DNA from: Agromyces archimandritae
GTDB taxonomy: Bacteria; Actinomycetota; Actinomycetes; Actinomycetales; Microbacteriaceae
Reading direction: 5' to 3'
Length of the DNA stretch: 64,000 bases
Assembly (NCBI RefSeq): GCF_018024495.1
Contig: NZ_CP071696.1
Location: forward strand, 992,001 to 1,056,000
The notes under the pieces were generated by a model. The model saw only the letters and a list, made by a program, of their open reading frames with translations, was not told where the DNA came from and searched no databases. Every line of letters starts with the position of its first letter. The first letter of the stretch is position 1. A program made the translations under genes and the position numbers. Of the stretch, positions 53,400 to 61,389 are shown piece after piece.

Positions 53400-54382
53400 G
53401 CCCGGGCGGCCCGGACTCCGGCGCGATCCCCGTCATCCTCGACGTCGACACCGGTGTCGACGACGCCCTCGCTCTGCTGTTCGCGGCACGGCATCCGGGG
53501 CTCGACCTGCTCGCGGTGAGCTGCGTGTCCGGCAACGCATCGCTGGCACAGGTCACACGGAACACGCTCGCCGTGCTGCACGCGGCCGGGGCGGACGAGG
53601 TGCCCGTCGCCGCCGGCGCGGCACGCCCCCTCATCGAACGGCCGCGGCCCGCCGCCGGAGCGCACGGCTCCGACGGGCTCGGCGGCATCGTCCTGCCGGA
53701 TGCGCCGCGCGCTGCCGATCCGCTCGGCGCCCTCGACCTCATGCGCCGGACGATCCTCGCCTCGCCGCGACCCGTGACCCTCGTCGCCCTCGGACCGCAG
53801 ACGAACCTCGCCCTGCTGCTTCGGTCATACCCCGAGGTCGCCGCCGGCGTCGAACGCATCGTCTTCATGGGCGGCTCGGCATCCGTCGGCAACGCCACCG
53901 CGGTCGCCGAGTTCAACGTGTGGCACGACCCCGAAGCCGCCGCGATCGTCGTCGACTCGGGTGTGCCGTGCCTGATGTACGGCCTCGACGTGTATTCGGA
54001 GCCGGCGGTGCCGGAGTCGCTCGCCGACGCCCTCACCGGCGGCGACGACCCCCTCGGGCGACTCGTCGGGCAGCTCCTGCAGCACCGCTTCACCCTCGTC
54101 GACGGGCGCCCCGCCGACTACACCGGCGGGCTCGGCGATGCCGGTGCGGTGTGCGCGATCGCCGACCCCGACGCGCTCGGCACCGCGCGCCTGCCGTTGC
54201 GGGTCGAACTCGCCGGCGGCTCCCGCGGTCAGACGATCGTCGACCGGCGGACGCTGTTCGGGGAGGACGTCGAGCACGGCATCGCCGAATCGTGGACGCC
54301 GGTCGACGTCGCCCTCACCGTCGACGGCCCGCGGCTCGCGCGGGGGTACCTCGAAGCGCTCGGGGCGGCGGTGGAGGCATAG
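53396..54382 (+). CDS. Nucleoside hydrolase (IUNH family)
   Basis: 328 residues. The calcium-site motif DVDTGVDDALAL near residue 16 defines the family; also LVALGPQTNLALLL, VFMGGSASVGNATAVAEFNVWHDPEAA and the later ADYTGGLGDAGAVCAI. It splits ribonucleosides into base and ribose for salvage. GTG start overlaps the upstream stop (GTGA), so the two genes form an operon; a metabolic link with the FAD enzyme is not obvious. Confidence 0.93.
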   Translation: MSPGGPDSGAIPVILDVDTGVDDALALLFAARHPGLDLLAVSCVSGNASLAQVTRNTLAVLHAAGADEVPVAAGAARPLIERPRPAAGAHGSDGLGGIVLPDAPRAADPLGALDLMRRTILASPRPVTLVALGPQTNLALLLRSYPEVAAGVERIVFMGGSASVGNATAVAEFNVWHDPEAAAIVVDSGVPCLMYGLDVYSEPAVPESLADALTGGDDPLGRLVGQLLQHRFTLVDGRPADYTGGLGDAGAVCAIADPDALGTARLPLRVELAGGSRGQTIVDRRTLFGEDVEHGIAESWTPVDVALTVDGPRLARGYLEALGAAVEA

Positions 54383-54396
54383 GGGCGCGACCCGGT

Positions 54397-54969
54397 TCAG
54401 GGCAGGCGGCCGACCGAGGCGAGGGCCTGGCGGAGCAGCACCCCGCGTCCGCCCTCCATCTCGGCGCCGAGCGCGGGCGAGGCGGCCTCCTCCGGCGTCA
54501 CCCAGGTCACCTCGAGGGCGTCCTGCCGAGGCTCGCACGTGCCGGTGACCGGCACGACGTACGCGAGCGAGACCGCATGCTGGCGCTCATCGGTGAACGG
54601 CGAAATGCCGGCGAGCGGAAAATACTCGGCGACCGAGAACGGCACCGGGCTCGCCGGCAGCAGTGGGAACGCCATCGGCCCGAGATCCTTCTCCAGATGC
54701 CGGAAGAGCGCATCCCGCAGCGTCTCGCCGTACATGACCCGCCCCGAGACGAGGGTGCGCGTCATCTCGCCGACCGCATTCGCCCTGAGCAGCACGCCGA
54801 CCTCGGTGACCTGCCCGAGCCCGTCGACGCGCACCGGCACGGCCTCCACGTAGAGCAGCGGCAAGCGCCCGCGCACCTGCGCGAGCTCGATATCGCTCAG
54901 CCAGCCGGGGTTCGGACTCCGCGCGGGCTCGTCCGGCGTCCAGTCGGGGTCCGGGGTGCGTACGCTCAT
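54397..54969 (-). CDS. NUDIX-like DUF4916 protein
   Basis: 190 residues. LLYVEAVPVRVDGLGQVTEVGVLLRAN and the Nudix-like region GRVMYGETLRDALFRHLEKDLG, then YVVPVTGTCEPRQDALEVTWVTPEEAAS, match the DUF4916/NUDIX-family proteins of actinobacteria. The standard Nudix box GX5EX7REUXEEXGU is degraded here, so hydrolase activity is uncertain. ATG at 54969. It converges with the nucleoside hydrolase gene 14 bases away. Confidence 0.85.
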   Translation of the reverse strand: MSVRTPDPDWTPDEPARSPNPGWLSDIELAQVRGRLPLLYVEAVPVRVDGLGQVTEVGVLLRANAVGEMTRTLVSGRVMYGETLRDALFRHLEKDLGPMAFPLLPASPVPFSVAEYFPLAGISPFTDERQHAVSLAYVVPVTGTCEPRQDALEVTWVTPEEAASPALGAEMEGGRGVLLRQALASVGRLP

Positions 54970-55124
54970 GGCTCCCATTGTCGCGCAGGGGCGCGTCGGC
55001 GGTGCGGTGCGGGTGCGCGTCGGCGGTGCGGGGCGAGAGCCGGATGCCGGCTGAGCCTGCCGCGACGGCGCGCCGGGGCATCCACTCGGGGATGATGGAA
55101 GCCCGCCCGCGAACAAGGAGCCGC

Positions 55125-55784
55125 ATGCCCGATCCCACCCTCGACGACCGTGCCGTGCTCTGGTCGGCGGCCGGCGACGACCGCACCGGCCGCCCCGTGC
55201 TGCTGCTCCTGCACGGGTACAACTCCGACGAATCCGACCTGTTCGGGCTCGCGCCGTACCTGCCGCTGGAGCCCGTGGTCGCGTCGTTGCGCGCGCCGCT
55301 TCCCGCCGGGTACGGCTACGCGTGGTTCCCGCTCGGCGCGCCGGGCTCGCTGCTCGCGCCCGAGCAGACGCTCGCGCGGCGGCGGGGTGCGGATGCCGCG
55401 GTGCGGGCCGTGCTCGCCTGGCTCGACGAGCGGGTGGATGCCAGGACCCCGGTCGGCCTGCTCGGCTTCTCGCAGGGCGGCGCGATCGCGATCGAACTGC
55501 TGCGCGCCCGGCCCGAACGCTTCGCCTTCGCCGCCGTGCTCGCCGGCTTCGCGCTCGACGACGCGCAACCCGGCGACGAGGAGCTCGCACGCATCGCCCC
55601 GCCGGTGTTCTGGGGGCGCGGCACCGCCGACGAGGTGATCCCGGCGGCGGCCGTCGCGCATACCCAGCACTGGCTGCCGGAGCATGCGAGCCTCACCGCC
55701 GGGATCTACGAGGGAGTCGGCCACCAGATCTCCGAGCTCGAACTGCGCGAACTCGTCGCCTTCCTGCGCGAGCGGTACGCGTAG
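55125..55784 (+). CDS. Alpha/beta hydrolase, carboxylesterase/phospholipase family
   Basis: 219 residues with AAGGAG 4 bases before the ATG. VLLLLHGYNSDESDLFGLAPYL is the oxyanion turn, LLGFSQGGAIAIELL carries the nucleophile Ser, and FWGRGTADEVIP and GVGHQISELELRELVAFL give the acid and the His. This is the small YpfH/acyl-protein-thioesterase-like esterase group. Substrate unknown. The second repeat family begins within 20 bases of its stop. Confidence 0.9.
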   Translation: MPDPTLDDRAVLWSAAGDDRTGRPVLLLLHGYNSDESDLFGLAPYLPLEPVVASLRAPLPAGYGYAWFPLGAPGSLLAPEQTLARRRGADAAVRAVLAWLDERVDARTPVGLLGFSQGGAIAIELLRARPERFAFAAVLAGFALDDAQPGDEELARIAPPVFWGRGTADEVIPAAAVAHTQHWLPEHASLTAGIYEGVGHQISELELRELVAFLRERYA

Positions 55785-55803
55785 GCGGCGGCGCGATGCT
55801 CGT

Positions 55804-56106
55804 CGGTCGAGTAGCGCCGCAGGCGCGTATCGAGACCTTCGATACGCCCGCTGCGCGATGCTCGTCGGTCGAGGAGCGCCGCAGGCGCGTATCGAGGCCT
55901 TCGACACGCCCGCTGCGCGAGCTACTCGACCGTCGGCGCGATGCTCGTCGGTCGAGGAGCGCCGCAGGCGCGTATCGAGACCTGCTCGTGGTGCGGTGGG
56001 TCTCGACACGCCCGCTGCGCGAGCTACTCGACCGGCGGCGCGATGCTCGTCGGTCGAGTAGCGCCGCAGGCGCGTATCGAGGCCTTCGATACGCCCGCCG
56101 CGCGAG
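55804..56106. repeat. Second palindromic repeat family, four copies
   Basis: Copies start at 55804, 55866, 55949 and 56051. The left arm is CGGTCGAG(G/T)AGCGCC then GCAGGCGCGTATCGAG; the right arm ends GCGAGCTACTCGACCG. Copies 1 and 4 lack the end of the right arm. The outer bases CGGTCGAG(G/T)AGCG and CGTATCGAG are shared with the array at 23372-23969, but the inner stem differs. Separators contain GGCGCGATGCTCGT. The region 55785-56110 holds no gene. Confidence 0.9.
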
Positions 56107-56110
56107 GCGA

Positions 56111-56500
56111 TCAGTCCTCGTCGGAGCGAGCCGCGCGAGCCGCGTCGCGCTCTTTGACGCGGATCTTCTCGGCGCGTACCGCCGCCTGCGTCGCCCGCTC
56201 GGCGACGAGCCACTCCGGCGGCGCGGCGAGCAGCGCCTTGATCTCGGCGGTCGTGAGCGCGTCGTCGATGCCGGCGCGCGCGAGGCCCGAATTCGAGACG
56301 CCGAGTTTGGCGGCGACGACCGGGCGCGGGTGCGGGCCCTCGCGGCGCAGCGTCGCCAGCCACTCGGGCGGGTCCGCCTGCAGGGCGGCGAGCTCGTCGC
56401 GGCTCACGGTTCCGGTGCGGAACTCCTCGGGAGTCGCCTCCAGCAGGATGCCGAGCTTCTTCGCGGCCGTGGCCGGCTTCATGGTCTGGGAGGCGCTCAT
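56111..56500 (-). CDS. DUF5997-like small protein
   Basis: 129 residues beginning MSASQTMKPATAAKKLGILLEATPEEFR, the signature opening of this actinobacterial family. Two similar segments, LQADPPEWLATLRREGPHPR and LLAAPPEWLVAERATQ, suggest an internal duplication around a PPEWL motif. The tail is charged. ATG at 56500 lies 6 bases after TACGCT (56507-56512): leaderless. It is divergent from a LysR-effector-domain gene with the repeat block 56597-57127 in between. Function unknown. Confidence 0.85.
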   Translation of the reverse strand: MSASQTMKPATAAKKLGILLEATPEEFRTGTVSRDELAALQADPPEWLATLRREGPHPRPVVAAKLGVSNSGLARAGIDDALTTAEIKALLAAPPEWLVAERATQAAVRAEKIRVKERDAARAARSDED

Positions 56501-56595
56501 CCCTCGAGCGTAACCCGCGAAGCCGGGCAGCCGCCGCGCGGGGCTGCGCCCCGGCCTCCGCGCCCGCCGACCCACCGGCACGGCGGCGCCCGTTT

Positions 56596-56683
56596 CTGCG
56601 CAATGCAGGAACACGCACGGCGTGTCGCACCCTGCCATGCGGCAGCACTGCCCGCGACACGGGTGCGCTCCTGCATTGCGCAG
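56596..56683. repeat. 88-bp inverted-repeat element, copy A
   Basis: Ends are a perfect 15-base inverted repeat (CTGCGCAATGCAGGA and its complement). Inside is a second stem (GTGTCGC ... GCGACAC) capped by a CTGCC/GGCAG hairpin, so the element folds as a branched or long hairpin. No open frame or transposase inside. Copies at 57040 and 58026. Confidence 0.9.
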
Positions 56684-56717
56684 GAGACCGGCACATGCGC
56701 TCGCCGGGTCGGCGCGG

Positions 56718-57019
56718 CAGGGCGCACCGGCATCCACACCCGACCGGGCGCACCGGTTCCGCACCCAGCAGGGCGCACCGGCATCCACACCCGACCGGGC
56801 GCACCGGTTCCGCACCCAGCAGGGCGCACCGGCATCCACACCCGACCGGGCGCACCGGTTCGCACCCAGCAGGGCGCACCGGCATCCACACCCGGCCGGG
56901 CGCACCGGTTCGCACCCAGCAGGGCGCACCGGCATCCACACCCGACCGGGCGCACCGGTTCCGCACCCAGCAGGGCGCACCGGTTCCGCACCCAGCAGGG
57001 CGCACCGGCATCCACACCC
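56718..57019. repeat. 51-bp tandem repeat
   Basis: Units starting CAGGGCGCACCGGCATCC begin at 56718, 56769, 56820, 56870, 56920 and 56971; the last is shortened. Periods are 51, 51, 50, 50 and 51 bases, so units do not preserve a reading frame. The interval 56501-57163 holds this repeat and two copies of the 88-bp element and no gene. Confidence 0.9.
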
Positions 57020-57039
57020 CGGCACCGCACCGCTCGTTT

Positions 57040-57127
57040 CTGCGCAATGCAGGAACACGCACGGCGTGTCGCACCCTGCCATGCGGCAGCACTGCCCACG
57101 ACACGGGTGCGCTCCTGCATTGCGCAG
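57040..57127. repeat. 88-bp inverted-repeat element, copy B
   Basis: Same length and terminal 15-base repeat as copy A. The inner stem has one base change (GCGACAC to ACGACAC). It ends 7 bases before a TAGCCT box of the next gene. Confidence 0.9.
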
Positions 57128-57163
57128 GGAGAATAGCCTGGGATGCGGAATGAGGGGGTGCGG

Positions 57164-57889
57164 ATGCTTCGGCTCGACTACGTCGCTGGGGTGAACCCGG
57201 CGAAATGGTTGCGCGTGTGGGCCGAGCTGCGACCCGAGCTGCCGCTCGACGCGCAGCGGGTCGACGAGGTGCGGCAGCGCACCGCGCTCGATGCCGGCGA
57301 GGCCGATCTCGCGTTCATCCGGCAGGCGGCCGACGCCGCACCCGCCGACACCGAGGGGCTGCACCGGGTCGGGCTCTGGGAGGAGGCGCCCGTCGTCGTC
57401 CTGGCGAAGGACCACCCCCTCGCCGACACAGATGCCTTCACCATCGCCGAACTCGAGGGGCTCGACCGCGCGCCGGAGCAGGGGGACCCGGCGATGCTCC
57501 TCGAACTCGTCGCCGCGGGCACCGGCATCGCCGTGCTGCCGCAGGCGCTCGCGCGGCTGCACGCCCGCCGCGACATCGTCGCCCGGCCGCTCTCGGACGG
57601 CGCGCCGACACGCATCGCCCTCGTGTGGCGCGTCGAGCGCGACGACACCGACATCCAGGAGTTCGTCGCGGTCGTGCGGGGCCGCACGGCGCGCAGTTCG
57701 CGTGGAGCGGATGCCGCGGGCGATGCCGAAGGCGCCAGTGCGGGCACCGGTGGGTCGCGCCGTTCCCGCGGGAGCGCCGCCGATGGCACGCACGGCACAC
57801 GCAGCGGAACGTCGCCACGCGGGAGCCGGAACCCGCGCGCCGCGCACCGCCGCGGCCGACCGGGCTCGCACGGCCGCCGACGTAGCTGA
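57164..57889 (+). CDS. LysR-type effector-binding-domain protein without DNA-binding domain
   Basis: 241 residues. It begins MLRLDYVAGVNPAKWLRVWAEL, and the segments DEVRQRTALDAGEADLAFIRQ, LHRVGLWEEAPVVVLAKDHPLA and LLELVAAGTGIAVLPQALARLHAR are those of a LysR co-inducer domain; the N-terminal helix-turn-helix is absent. The last 75 residues are a basic Arg/Gly/Ser tail. The ATG at 57164 has GAGGGGG 5 bases upstream; a TAGCCT -10 is at 57134-57139. Divergent pairing with the DUF5997-like gene suggests they act together; the role is unknown. Confidence 0.8.
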   Translation: MLRLDYVAGVNPAKWLRVWAELRPELPLDAQRVDEVRQRTALDAGEADLAFIRQAADAAPADTEGLHRVGLWEEAPVVVLAKDHPLADTDAFTIAELEGLDRAPEQGDPAMLLELVAAGTGIAVLPQALARLHARRDIVARPLSDGAPTRIALVWRVERDDTDIQEFVAVVRGRTARSSRGADAAGDAEGASAGTGGSRRSRGSAADGTHGTRSGTSPRGSRNPRAAHRRGRPGSHGRRRS

Positions 57890-57920
57890 ACCGGCCAGCG
57901 ATCCGGCCCGGTCACAGGCA

Positions 57921-58155
57921 CCGCAGGAGCGGCGGCGCGTGACGGCATCCACACCCGCCCGGGCGCACCGGCTCCGCACCGACAGAGCGCACCGGCATCC
58001 ACACCCCGGCACTGCGGCGCCCGTTCTGCGCAATGCAGGAACGCGCACGGCGTGTCGCGCCCCGCCATGCGGCAGCACCGCCCGCGACACGACTGCGCTC
58101 CTGCATTGCGCAGAAGCGGGCACCCGCAGGAGCGGCGGCGCGTGACGGCATCCAC
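57921..58155. repeat. 32-bp direct repeats flanking element copy C
   Basis: A perfect 32-base direct repeat beginning CCGCAGGAGCGGCGGCGCG lies at 57921-57952 and 58124-58155, on either side of the 88-bp element. The region 57890-58187 also has one unit like the 51-bp repeat (about 57955-58010) and no gene. Confidence 0.85.
58026..58113. repeat. 88-bp inverted-repeat element, copy C
   Basis: Same 88-base length and perfect 15-base ends as copies A and B, with about six internal changes. It lies between the LysR-effector gene and yidC. Confidence 0.9.
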
Positions 58156-58187
58156 TCGGCGAAACGGAGGGCGGTGCCGGCACCGGG

Positions 58188-58994
58188 TCAGGCCGTCGCG
58201 GGCTGCACGAGCGGCGGGTACACGCGGCGCAGAACGACGCGCTGGCCGAGGGTCCAGGCCACGGTGACGAACAGGTAGATGCCGGCGGCGAGCGGCACGA
58301 AGATCGCGATCACCGCGGTGAGGAACTGCAGGACGCCGAGCGCCGTGGTGAGCCCGGCGGGCGGAGTCGCCGGGCCCTTCGCCCCCGGGGCCGGGGCCGG
58401 GGTCGCGGCCGGGGCCGGGGTCGGCATCGTCGGCGTCTGCGGCCGGAACACGCGGCGGGTGACCTCGCCGACGGCGGCGATGCCGAGGATGACGACGCCG
58501 TAGACGATCGCCGACGCCGGCTCGAAGGTGCCGCTCGCGAGCTGGCCGGCGAGGCTGTCGCCGAGCGGCACACCGCCGAGGGTGTGGCCGAGCAGCTCGT
58601 TCGGATGGCCCGCGATCGTCGGCAGGATGAAGAGGGCGTAGATGACGCCGACGACGGGGATCTGCACGAGCATCGGCAGGCAGCCGGCGAGCGGGCTGGT
58701 GCCCTCGGCGCTGTACAGCGCCATCATCTCGCGCTGCAGGCGCTCCGGATCGTCCTTGTGCTTGCGCTGCAGTTCGGCGAGCTTGGGGGCGATCTTCGCC
58801 CGCATCCGTTCGGCTTTGGCCTGCGAGACGCCGACGGGGATGAGCGCCGCGCGGACGATCAGGGTGACGAGGACGATCGCCGCAGCGCTCGCGGCGGCAC
58901 CGGCGACGGGGTGGATGAGGTCGGCGAGCCCCATGAGGAGGCGGTAGGCGCCGTCGATGACGGCGGCGATGGGCGGAAAGGCATAGATGTTCAC
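58188..58994 (-). CDS. yidC: YidC/Oxa1-family membrane protein insertase
   Basis: 268 residues starting at GTG 58994, with AAGGAA upstream. The insertase core shows LVRAALIPVGVSQAKAERMRAKIAPKLAELQRK, then YSAEGTSPLAGCLPMLVQIPV, the conserved cytoplasmic loop and helices, and the last two helices near the C-terminus. An Ala/Pro linker interrupts the middle. The hydrophilic groove Arg of YidC is present in the IVLVTLIVRAAL helix. It inserts membrane proteins. The main chromosomal yidC normally sits by rpmH/rnpA; this one is with a DUF6412-type gene, so it may be a second copy. Confidence 0.9.
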   Translation of the reverse strand: MNIYAFPPIAAVIDGAYRLLMGLADLIHPVAGAAASAAAIVLVTLIVRAALIPVGVSQAKAERMRAKIAPKLAELQRKHKDDPERLQREMMALYSAEGTSPLAGCLPMLVQIPVVGVIYALFILPTIAGHPNELLGHTLGGVPLGDSLAGQLASGTFEPASAIVYGVVILGIAAVGEVTRRVFRPQTPTMPTPAPAATPAPAPGAKGPATPPAGLTTALGVLQFLTAVIAIFVPLAAGIYLFVTVAWTLGQRVVLRRVYPPLVQPATA

Positions 58995-59091
58995 GGGAGG
59001 TTCCTTCGCGGTCGGATGCGGATGGGTGCATCTGGCCGCGCGAGCACGCACGAGGCACGGGGCGGATCGGCCGCCGGGCGGAACGGTGCGG

Positions 59092-59397
59092 TTACGCGGC
59101 CGCGAAGGCGAGCCCCGGGGCTCGCGGGCGGACGCGCCCGGGCGCATCCGGGTCGCTCTGCGAGAGCAGGCGGGACGGGTCGACGGTCTGCCGCAGGCGC
59201 GTCGCGGCCCCCGCGGGATCGGCGGAGACGAGCGCCGGCATGACCCGGACGGTCAGCAGCACCGCGGTCGCGGCCACGCCGACCAGGCCCAGGACGACGA
59301 GCGCGAGATGCGCGTTCGAGGCGATCGCGAGTTCGGCGAGCTGGCCGAGGAACTGCAGCAGGCCCGTCACCGAGGTCGGGGTCGGCGTTTCGATCAC
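59092..59397 (-). CDS. Small membrane protein, DUF6412-like
   Basis: 101 residues from GTG 59397 with GAGGAGG upstream. One or two hydrophobic helices (about 12-55) are followed by TRLRQTVDPSRLLSQSDPDAPGRVRPRAPG, the recognisable tail of this small family found next to yidC in Microbacteriaceae. It is upstream of yidC on the same strand, 97 bases away, and probably co-transcribed. Possibly an insertase accessory factor; this is inference. Confidence 0.8.
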   Translation of the reverse strand: MIETPTPTSVTGLLQFLGQLAELAIASNAHLALVVLGLVGVAATAVLLTVRVMPALVSADPAGAATRLRQTVDPSRLLSQSDPDAPGRVRPRAPGLAFAAA

Positions 59398-59535
59398 GCG
59401 ATCCTCCTCGGGTGGGTACGGGTGCCGGTGCGGCAGGATGGCTGCATGCCGACGGTGGATGCCGGCTGCGCCCCCTATCCTCTCACGCCGTCGCCGACGG
59501 TTCCCGGCGCGACTTCGCGCGCAGCACCGCCCGCC

Positions 59536-60675
59536 TCAGAGTTCGACGAGCCCGTGCGGCCGCGTGTTCAGCCGTTCGCCGCCGTGCTCGGTGACGACGA
59601 CGATGTCCTCGATGCGTGCGCCCCACTCCCCCGGGAAGTAGATGCCGGGCTCGATGCTGAAGGCCATCCCGGGTTCCAGCGCGATCGTCTCGCCGGCGAC
59701 GATATAGGGCTCCTCGTGCACCGAGAGCCCGATGCCGTGCCCGGTGCGGTGGATGAAGCGGTCCGCGAGACCGGCTTCGGCCAGGACGGAGCGCGCCGCG
59801 GCATCCACCGACTCGGCGCTCGCGCCCGGCCGCACGGCGTCGAAGGCGGCCTGCTGCGCCCGCTCGAGCACATCGTAGGCGTCGGCGACGGATGCCGGGG
59901 CCGCCCCGATCACATACGTGCGCGTGCTGTCGGAGAAGTAGCCGGGTTCGACGGGCCCGCCGATGTCGACGACGACGGTCTCGCCGGTCTGCACCACCCG
60001 GTCGGAGACCTCGTGGTGCGGGTCGGCGCCGTTCGGCCCGGAGCCGACGATGACGAAGTCCGCGGCCGTGTGCCCCTCCTCGACGATCGCGCGGGCGATG
60101 TCGGCGGCGACCTCGCGCTCGGTGCGACCCGGGCGCAGCCATTCGCCGACACGCGCGTGCACGCGGTCGATCGCGTCGCCCGCCCGACGGAGCGCGGCGA
60201 TCTCTGCGGCATCCTTCACCATCCGCAAGCGCCGCAGCACCGGGGTTGCGAGCTCCGGCGCGGAACCCGCGGCAGCCGCGAGCGGCACGAGGTGCAGGGC
60301 GGGCATCGTCTCGGACACGGCGGTGCGGATGCCGGCGCCGAGCCCTGCGAGGGCGAGCGCGTACGGGTCGTCGCCGTCGACCCATTCGCGCACCTCGATC
60401 GGCAGCTCGCCGACCGCGGAGGTGCGGATCGCGGCGAGCTCCATGCGCGGTACGACGAGCGCGAGCGGCCCCTCGGCGGGCACGACGAGCACCGTGAGGC
60501 GTTCGAAGGTGCTCGCGCGCGACCCGGTCAGATACTGCAGATCCGGCCCCGGGGCGACGAACACGGCGTCGAGGCCCGCCTCGCGTGCGAGGCCGGCTGC
60601 ACGCTCCAGCCGGCCGGCGTAGACATCCGCATCGAACCGCTCTTCACCCATGCCTCCGAGCCTACGCGTCGCCAT
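59536..60675 (-). CDS. M24-family Xaa-Pro peptidase
   Basis: 379 residues. The N-terminal creatinase-like domain (DAVFVAPGPDLQYLTGSRA) precedes the pita-bread metallopeptidase: VVVDIGGPVEPGYFSDSTRTYV with two metal Asp residues, HRTGHGIGLSVHEEPY with the metal His, and FSIEPGIYFPGEWGARIED with two Glu. It removes N-terminal residues before Pro or acts on proline-containing dipeptides. ATG at 60675 lies 3 bases after the livF stop, so it belongs to the branched-chain amino acid operon; a start at 60651 is possible. Confidence 0.92.
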   Translation of the reverse strand: MATRRLGGMGEERFDADVYAGRLERAAGLAREAGLDAVFVAPGPDLQYLTGSRASTFERLTVLVVPAEGPLALVVPRMELAAIRTSAVGELPIEVREWVDGDDPYALALAGLGAGIRTAVSETMPALHLVPLAAAAGSAPELATPVLRRLRMVKDAAEIAALRRAGDAIDRVHARVGEWLRPGRTEREVAADIARAIVEEGHTAADFVIVGSGPNGADPHHEVSDRVVQTGETVVVDIGGPVEPGYFSDSTRTYVIGAAPASVADAYDVLERAQQAAFDAVRPGASAESVDAAARSVLAEAGLADRFIHRTGHGIGLSVHEEPYIVAGETIALEPGMAFSIEPGIYFPGEWGARIEDIVVVTEHGGERLNTRPHGLVEL

Positions 60676-60678
60676 CCC

Positions 60679-61389
60679 TCACGCTCCCAGGTAGGCCTCG
60701 ATGACGCGGGAATCCTCGGCGAGCTCGGCCGCCGGCCCCGACATCGTGACCCGGCCGCCGTCGATGACGTAGGCGCGGTCGGCGATGCGCAGCGCCGCCC
60801 GGGCATTCTGCTCGACGAGCAGTACCGTCGTCCCCTGCTCGTTGACCCGCTGGATGATCTCCATCACCTGCTTGACGATGAGCGGGGCCAAGCCCATCGA
60901 GGGTTCGTCGAGCAGCAGCAGCTTCGGCCCGCCGACGAGGGCGCGGCCGAGGGCGAGCATCTGTTGCTCGCCGCCCGAGAGGGTGCCGCCCTGCTGGGCC
61001 CTGCGCTCGGCGAGGCGCGGCATGAGCTCGTACGCTTCGTCGGCACGCTGCCGGATGAGGCGCTGATCCTTCACGAGGTAGCCGCCGATGAGGAGGTTCT
61101 CGTGCACCGTCATCGTCGAGAAGATGCGTCGCCCCTCGGGGATGTGCAGGAGCCCGGCGCCGACGATGTCCCACGGGTGCAGCTTCGCGAGGTCGCGGTC
61201 GCCCCAGCGCACGGTGCCCGCCTTCGGCCGTACGAGGCCCGAGATCATCGACAGGGTCGAGGTCTTGCCGGCGCCGTTGTTGCCGAGCAGGGCGACGATC
61301 TCGCCCTCGGCGACCTCGAGGCTCAGCCCGTCGAGGGCCTGCACGCGGTGGTAGAAGAGATCGACGCCGTCGATCACGAGCGAGCTCAT
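60679..61389 (-). CDS. livF: Branched-chain amino acid ABC transporter ATPase LivF
   Basis: 236 residues. Walker A GNNGAGKTS near residues 36-44, signature LSGGEQQMLALGRAL, Walker B LLLLDEPSMGLAP and switch His region VEQNARAAL. It energises high-affinity Leu/Ile/Val import together with LivG, LivH and LivM. The ATG overlaps the livG stop (ATGA). Confidence 0.95.
   Translation of the reverse strand: MSSLVIDGVDLFYHRVQALDGLSLEVAEGEIVALLGNNGAGKTSTLSMISGLVRPKAGTVRWGDRDLAKLHPWDIVGAGLLHIPEGRRIFSTMTVHENLLIGGYLVKDQRLIRQRADEAYELMPRLAERRAQQGGTLSGGEQQMLALGRALVGGPKLLLLDEPSMGLAPLIVKQVMEIIQRVNEQGTTVLLVEQNARAALRIADRAYVIDGGRVTMSGPAAELAEDSRVIEAYLGA

Noticed and set aside
56718-57163. Repeat protein with 17-residue periods (PAST-PDRAHR type)
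   Set aside because: Unit lengths of 50 and 51 bases break the frame, and several frames are open at once, so the frames are a by-product of the DNA repeat.
57143-57163. Upstream ATG at 57143 for the LysR-effector gene
   Set aside because: It lies only 3 bases after the TAGCCT box, so it would precede or sit at the transcript start; the ATG at 57164 has a good Shine-Dalgarno.
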